In this document: positions 49,704-52,693 of the stretch, one piece after another
Layout of the letters: each line of letters starts with the position of its first letter
Numbering within the stretch: position 1 is the stretch's first letter
Assembly (NCBI GenBank): GCA_946011725.1
Contig: CAMGBT010000009.1
Coordinates: 1 to 52,693 of the forward strand
Direction of reading: 5' to 3'
Length of the DNA: 52,693 nucleotides
Source: an uncultured Bacteroidales bacterium
Lineage (GTDB): Bacteria; Bacteroidota; Bacteroidia; Bacteroidales; Muribaculaceae
Program-made: the position numbers and the translations under genes
The notes under the pieces: model-generated
What the model saw: the letters and a program-made list of their open reading frames with translations, nothing else
Told to the model about the DNA's origin: nothing
Database searches by the model: none

Positions 49704-52664
49704 ATGAAGCATATATATAAACTCCTGCTCATTCCGGCCATCGTCCTGGCCGCCCTGCTTGCCGGCGCTTGCTCCGACAAGCTCGAGCTCCGAAACGACA
49801 TCGGGTCGGAGGTGTACGAAAGCGGTTCGATGCGCGTGAGCCGTTTCAAACTCCTGCGCCAAGACCTCAACATCGACCAAAAGTATTCCGAAGTTACCAT
49901 CTCGCTCCAATCGCATTCCGACGGCTCCGTGCTCGATTTCAACGCCTCCGTGGAGCACCTGGCCGAGCACCAGTGGATCAACGTCTACATCCCGGCGCAC
50001 CAGTCGATTCCCGACAGCGATTACGACCTCTCGTTCTCCCTCCCCGACGGCTCGCGCCTCCCCATAATGCTTACCGTCACTTTCCGCGATGAAATGCTCT
50101 ACCAAATCGGCGGCGCACGCCGCATCTACGACCTCGAAGGCAAAGGCACCTTCGACGACCCATACCTCATCCAAACCACCACCGACTTATCCAGCTTCCA
50201 GATCGGCCTCCAAGATGACCCCAACTGCGGCGCCGGCTACTATTTCATGCAAATGGCCGACATCGTCGCTCCATCGGCCGGCGATGCCGTCAACGGACGC
50301 CTTTACGCCCCGGCTGACTTCGCCGGCAACTACGATGGCCGCAACCACGCTATCACCATGCAATACAGCGGCGTGGGCGATGAGAAGGACAACAATGTGG
50401 GCATCTTCGCACGGCTCATCAACGATGCCTCCGTGCAAAATCTCACCATCAACGCCTCAATCCGCGGCGGCAACTCGTTTGTCGGCGCCGTGGCCGGGCG
50501 CGCCGAAGGTAATATCTTGCTGCGCAACGTCACCGTCAAGGGCTACGTGGTCGGCGGCGACAACGTAGGCGGATTCATCGGCCTGGCCAACGGCTCCATA
50601 ACCGCATCCGCCTGCTATTTGGGCGCCACCATCTCGGGCAACAACAAGGTGGGCGGATTCATCGGCCAACTCGAGGCCGGCTCGCTCTCGCTCGACGGCT
50701 TCTCAAATATGCTCTTCTCCACTCCGGAAGAGGTGGCCGCCGGCGCCGACCGCATCAAGATGCACGACTTCACCGCCATCGCTCAGCAAAACCATGCCGG
50801 CGGCGTGGCAGGATACCTCAACGGCGCGGCCAAGCTGTCGAATGTGACGCTGCGCCACACCATCGACGGCGAAACCGCCGACATCAAAGTGATTTACGCC
50901 AACAGTTATGCCGGCGGCCTCATCGGCCAAGCGGTCATCTCGGGCGAGTCGTCCATCGCCACCATCTCATCGGTGGCACCGGTCACTGCCGTGTCGGAAT
51001 ACTGCGGCGGCTTGATTGGCCGCTGTGAGCAGTCGGCCGCGCTCACCATCGCCGGCCTGACCGTCGGCACCCAAGTGCTCGGCGGTAGCTACGTGGGATC
51101 ATTCTTCGGCTACATCTCCACCAACGGACAACTCTCCATCAACAACTCCGCCAAAGGCGAAGCCAACTACATCGGCGCCGTGAGCAACGGATTCGCCGCC
51201 GTGAAGGGCAGCTCCTACGTGGGCGGCGCCTTCGGCTATCTCTCCGGCGACATCAAATGCTCCGGCTCAACCACCATCAAAGTCAACGTCACCGCCTCCG
51301 GCTCCTGCTGCGGCGGCATCATCGGCAAGCAATATTACAACACGCTCGAATGCTCCCAATTCACAATGTCGAATGATATGACCGTCACCGGCCAAGACAA
51401 GGTGGGCGGCTTGGTGGGCTATTCCGAGCACTGCACCATCAACGGCCGCGTCTCCTCGGAAATCAAGGTCACCGACCGCCCGAAAGCGTCGGAGTTCACC
51501 TCCGACTTCCCCGGCACGGCCCGCTCATCATCCTCTTCCGGCAGCTACATCGGCGGAGCCGTGGGCCATGCCTACGATGTCTACCTCCACTCTATCTGCG
51601 TCACCGGCACCATCGAAGGCGGTAGCTACATCGGCGGCATCGCCGGCTGTCTGGAGAACGTCTCGCGCGGTTACTGCTACGACTGCGTGGCTAACTTGGA
51701 ACGTATCACCAACAAATCCGCCGACTGCACCGGCGGCCTATTCGGCGCCCTTAAGGTGAAAACCGGCGGATACTCGCGATTAATCAACTACACCACCGTC
51801 GATGGCAACAACCTCTCCGGCGGCATCATCGGCTTCCTCCAACTGCTCGACGGTCTCCCCGCCTTCGAAATCACTTACCTGCTCAATAACGGCCCGGTGA
51901 ACGGCACAGCTCAGGTGGGCGGTTGCATCGGTTACATCGAACACGAAATCACCGACGACTACCGCAAAAACGACGTGGCCGTGCGCTATGCCGGCAACTT
52001 CGGCAACGTGACCGCATCAGCCGACGGCAACGTCGGCGGCATCGTAGGCCACGGCAACACCTCTCGCATGATCATCACCAACTCAGCCAACCACGGCTCT
52101 ATCCACTCCTCAGCCAATTCCAAAGTCGGCGGCATCGTGGGCCGTATCGGCCATGACGCCGAAGGCGCATCTTTCTACTTAGGCGAAAACATCGAACTCG
52201 CCTACTGCTGCAACCGCGGTCAAATCTCTTCCACCGGCGTTTACTCCAACCTCGGCGGCATCGCCGGATACCAAGAAGAAGGAAACGACTACGACGAACT
52301 CCACTGGATGACTCACGACTGCTACAACGCCGGCTCGGTAACCTCCGACCAAGACGACGACAACGGCGGCCTGGTGGGCTGGATGGACCACTACAGCGAA
52401 ATCGGCCGGTGCCTCAACTTCGGCAATGTCTCATACGGCAACGGCGGCGTCGGCACCCGTCCCGGCGGCGGCATCTTCTACTACAACGACATCTACATCC
52501 TCGACACCTCCGGCAAAGACTGGCGCGCCGAAACATTCTCCTACGCCGACCGCACCAACCAATCCACTTTCTCCGGCTTCGACTTCGTCAACGTCTGGCT
52601 CAGCAACGACAGCAAAAACGACTCCTACCCCTCCCTCCGCAACTGCCCCTTCCAATTCCCCTAA
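49704..52664 (+). CDS. GLUG-repeat surface lipoprotein (B-type, second locus)
   Basis: A 986-residue B-type homologue. The signal MKHIYKLLLIPAIVLAALLA with lipobox LAGAC leads to SDKLELRNDIGSEVYESGSM, aligning with CSDDLYLKNQIGSELTENSD of the first-locus copies. G-T-F-D-D-P-Y at ~152 starts the GLUG repeats. The conserved C-terminal block (YCCNRGQISS, THDCYNAGSVTS, then SYPSLRNCPFQFP) is shared with both other B proteins. It is clearly more diverged than the two first-locus copies are from each other. It ends 29 bp before the window edge, so further genes of this locus may follow. Confidence 0.85.
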   Translation: MKHIYKLLLIPAIVLAALLAGACSDKLELRNDIGSEVYESGSMRVSRFKLLRQDLNIDQKYSEVTISLQSHSDGSVLDFNASVEHLAEHQWINVYIPAHQSIPDSDYDLSFSLPDGSRLPIMLTVTFRDEMLYQIGGARRIYDLEGKGTFDDPYLIQTTTDLSSFQIGLQDDPNCGAGYYFMQMADIVAPSAGDAVNGRLYAPADFAGNYDGRNHAITMQYSGVGDEKDNNVGIFARLINDASVQNLTINASIRGGNSFVGAVAGRAEGNILLRNVTVKGYVVGGDNVGGFIGLANGSITASACYLGATISGNNKVGGFIGQLEAGSLSLDGFSNMLFSTPEEVAAGADRIKMHDFTAIAQQNHAGGVAGYLNGAAKLSNVTLRHTIDGETADIKVIYANSYAGGLIGQAVISGESSIATISSVAPVTAVSEYCGGLIGRCEQSAALTIAGLTVGTQVLGGSYVGSFFGYISTNGQLSINNSAKGEANYIGAVSNGFAAVKGSSYVGGAFGYLSGDIKCSGSTTIKVNVTASGSCCGGIIGKQYYNTLECSQFTMSNDMTVTGQDKVGGLVGYSEHCTINGRVSSEIKVTDRPKASEFTSDFPGTARSSSSSGSYIGGAVGHAYDVYLHSICVTGTIEGGSYIGGIAGCLENVSRGYCYDCVANLERITNKSADCTGGLFGALKVKTGGYSRLINYTTVDGNNLSGGIIGFLQLLDGLPAFEITYLLNNGPVNGTAQVGGCIGYIEHEITDDYRKNDVAVRYAGNFGNVTASADGNVGGIVGHGNTSRMIITNSANHGSIHSSANSKVGGIVGRIGHDAEGASFYLGENIELAYCCNRGQISSTGVYSNLGGIAGYQEEGNDYDELHWMTHDCYNAGSVTSDQDDDNGGLVGWMDHYSEIGRCLNFGNVSYGNGGVGTRPGGGIFYYNDIYILDTSGKDWRAETFSYADRTNQSTFSGFDFVNVWLSNDSKNDSYPSLRNCPFQFP

Positions 52665-52693
52665 CGCCCCACCCTTCCCCCCCACGCCAAAGC

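Overview
The window looks like a chromosome segment from the order Bacteroidales. The family Muribaculaceae is my guess, from a fairly GC-rich gut-type Bacteroidales gene set. Supporting evidence: upstream of nearly every transcription unit there is a Bacteroidetes-type promoter (TTG or TTTG, 19-20 bp, then TAnnTTTG); there is a TamB/lipidated-TamA (TamL) pair; and six secreted proteins end in the same short C-terminal tail (YxNLQGxxV...G.x(Y/F)IRR). No rRNA, tRNA or CRISPR array was seen.

Layout: (1) 191-9051, a three-gene operon of large surface lipoproteins built from GLUG-type glycine-rich beta-helix repeats, in order A-B-B'. (2) 9111-14476, a C10 (streptopain-like) cysteine protease split from its signal peptide by an in-frame TAG, a small lipoprotein upstream of it, and a divergent TPR-TM-AraC regulator, bounded by two copies of a ~144-bp repeat. 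(3) 14384-21308, a secreted starch-degradation operon: two GH13 amylases with starch-binding modules and a carbohydrate-binding protein. (4) 21531-23213, an AbiE-type toxin-antitoxin cassette whose toxin has an in-frame TGA, flanked by a ~100-bp direct repeat of the tamL 3' end. (5) 23162-30158, tamB-tamL, outer-membrane assembly. (6) 30530-33244, a secreted M6-like metalloprotease. (7) 33215-39787, an AT-rich island flanked by long direct repeats: a chimeric transposase remnant, then an unrecognised five-gene operon (two divergent MORN-like proteins, a TPR protein, a Fib-succ-major-type protein, a small membrane protein). (8) 39826-41091, a DUF4143-type AAA ATPase between copies of a CTTGGG-containing element. 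(9) 41421-44789, a biotin-dependent oxaloacetate decarboxylase/pyruvate carboxylase alpha subunit followed by a CstA-type carrier. (10) 45017-46354, a secreted protein of unknown function. (11) 46742-52664, a second, more diverged A-B GLUG lipoprotein pair.

The most interesting candidates are as follows. The A-type GLUG lipoproteins at both loci carry, nested between beta-helix repeats, a ~220-residue helical domain ending in a two-segment hydrophobic glycine-rich hairpin, like the membrane-inserting part of alpha-pore-forming proteins; each is always followed 10 bp later by a B-type partner. The five-gene AT-rich operon at 34459-39573 is a coherent, unrecognised island. Several accessory modules are bounded by duplicated gene 3' ends (tamL end, sorting-tail ends plus terminators), which suggests that modules are exchanged by recombination at those 3' ends.
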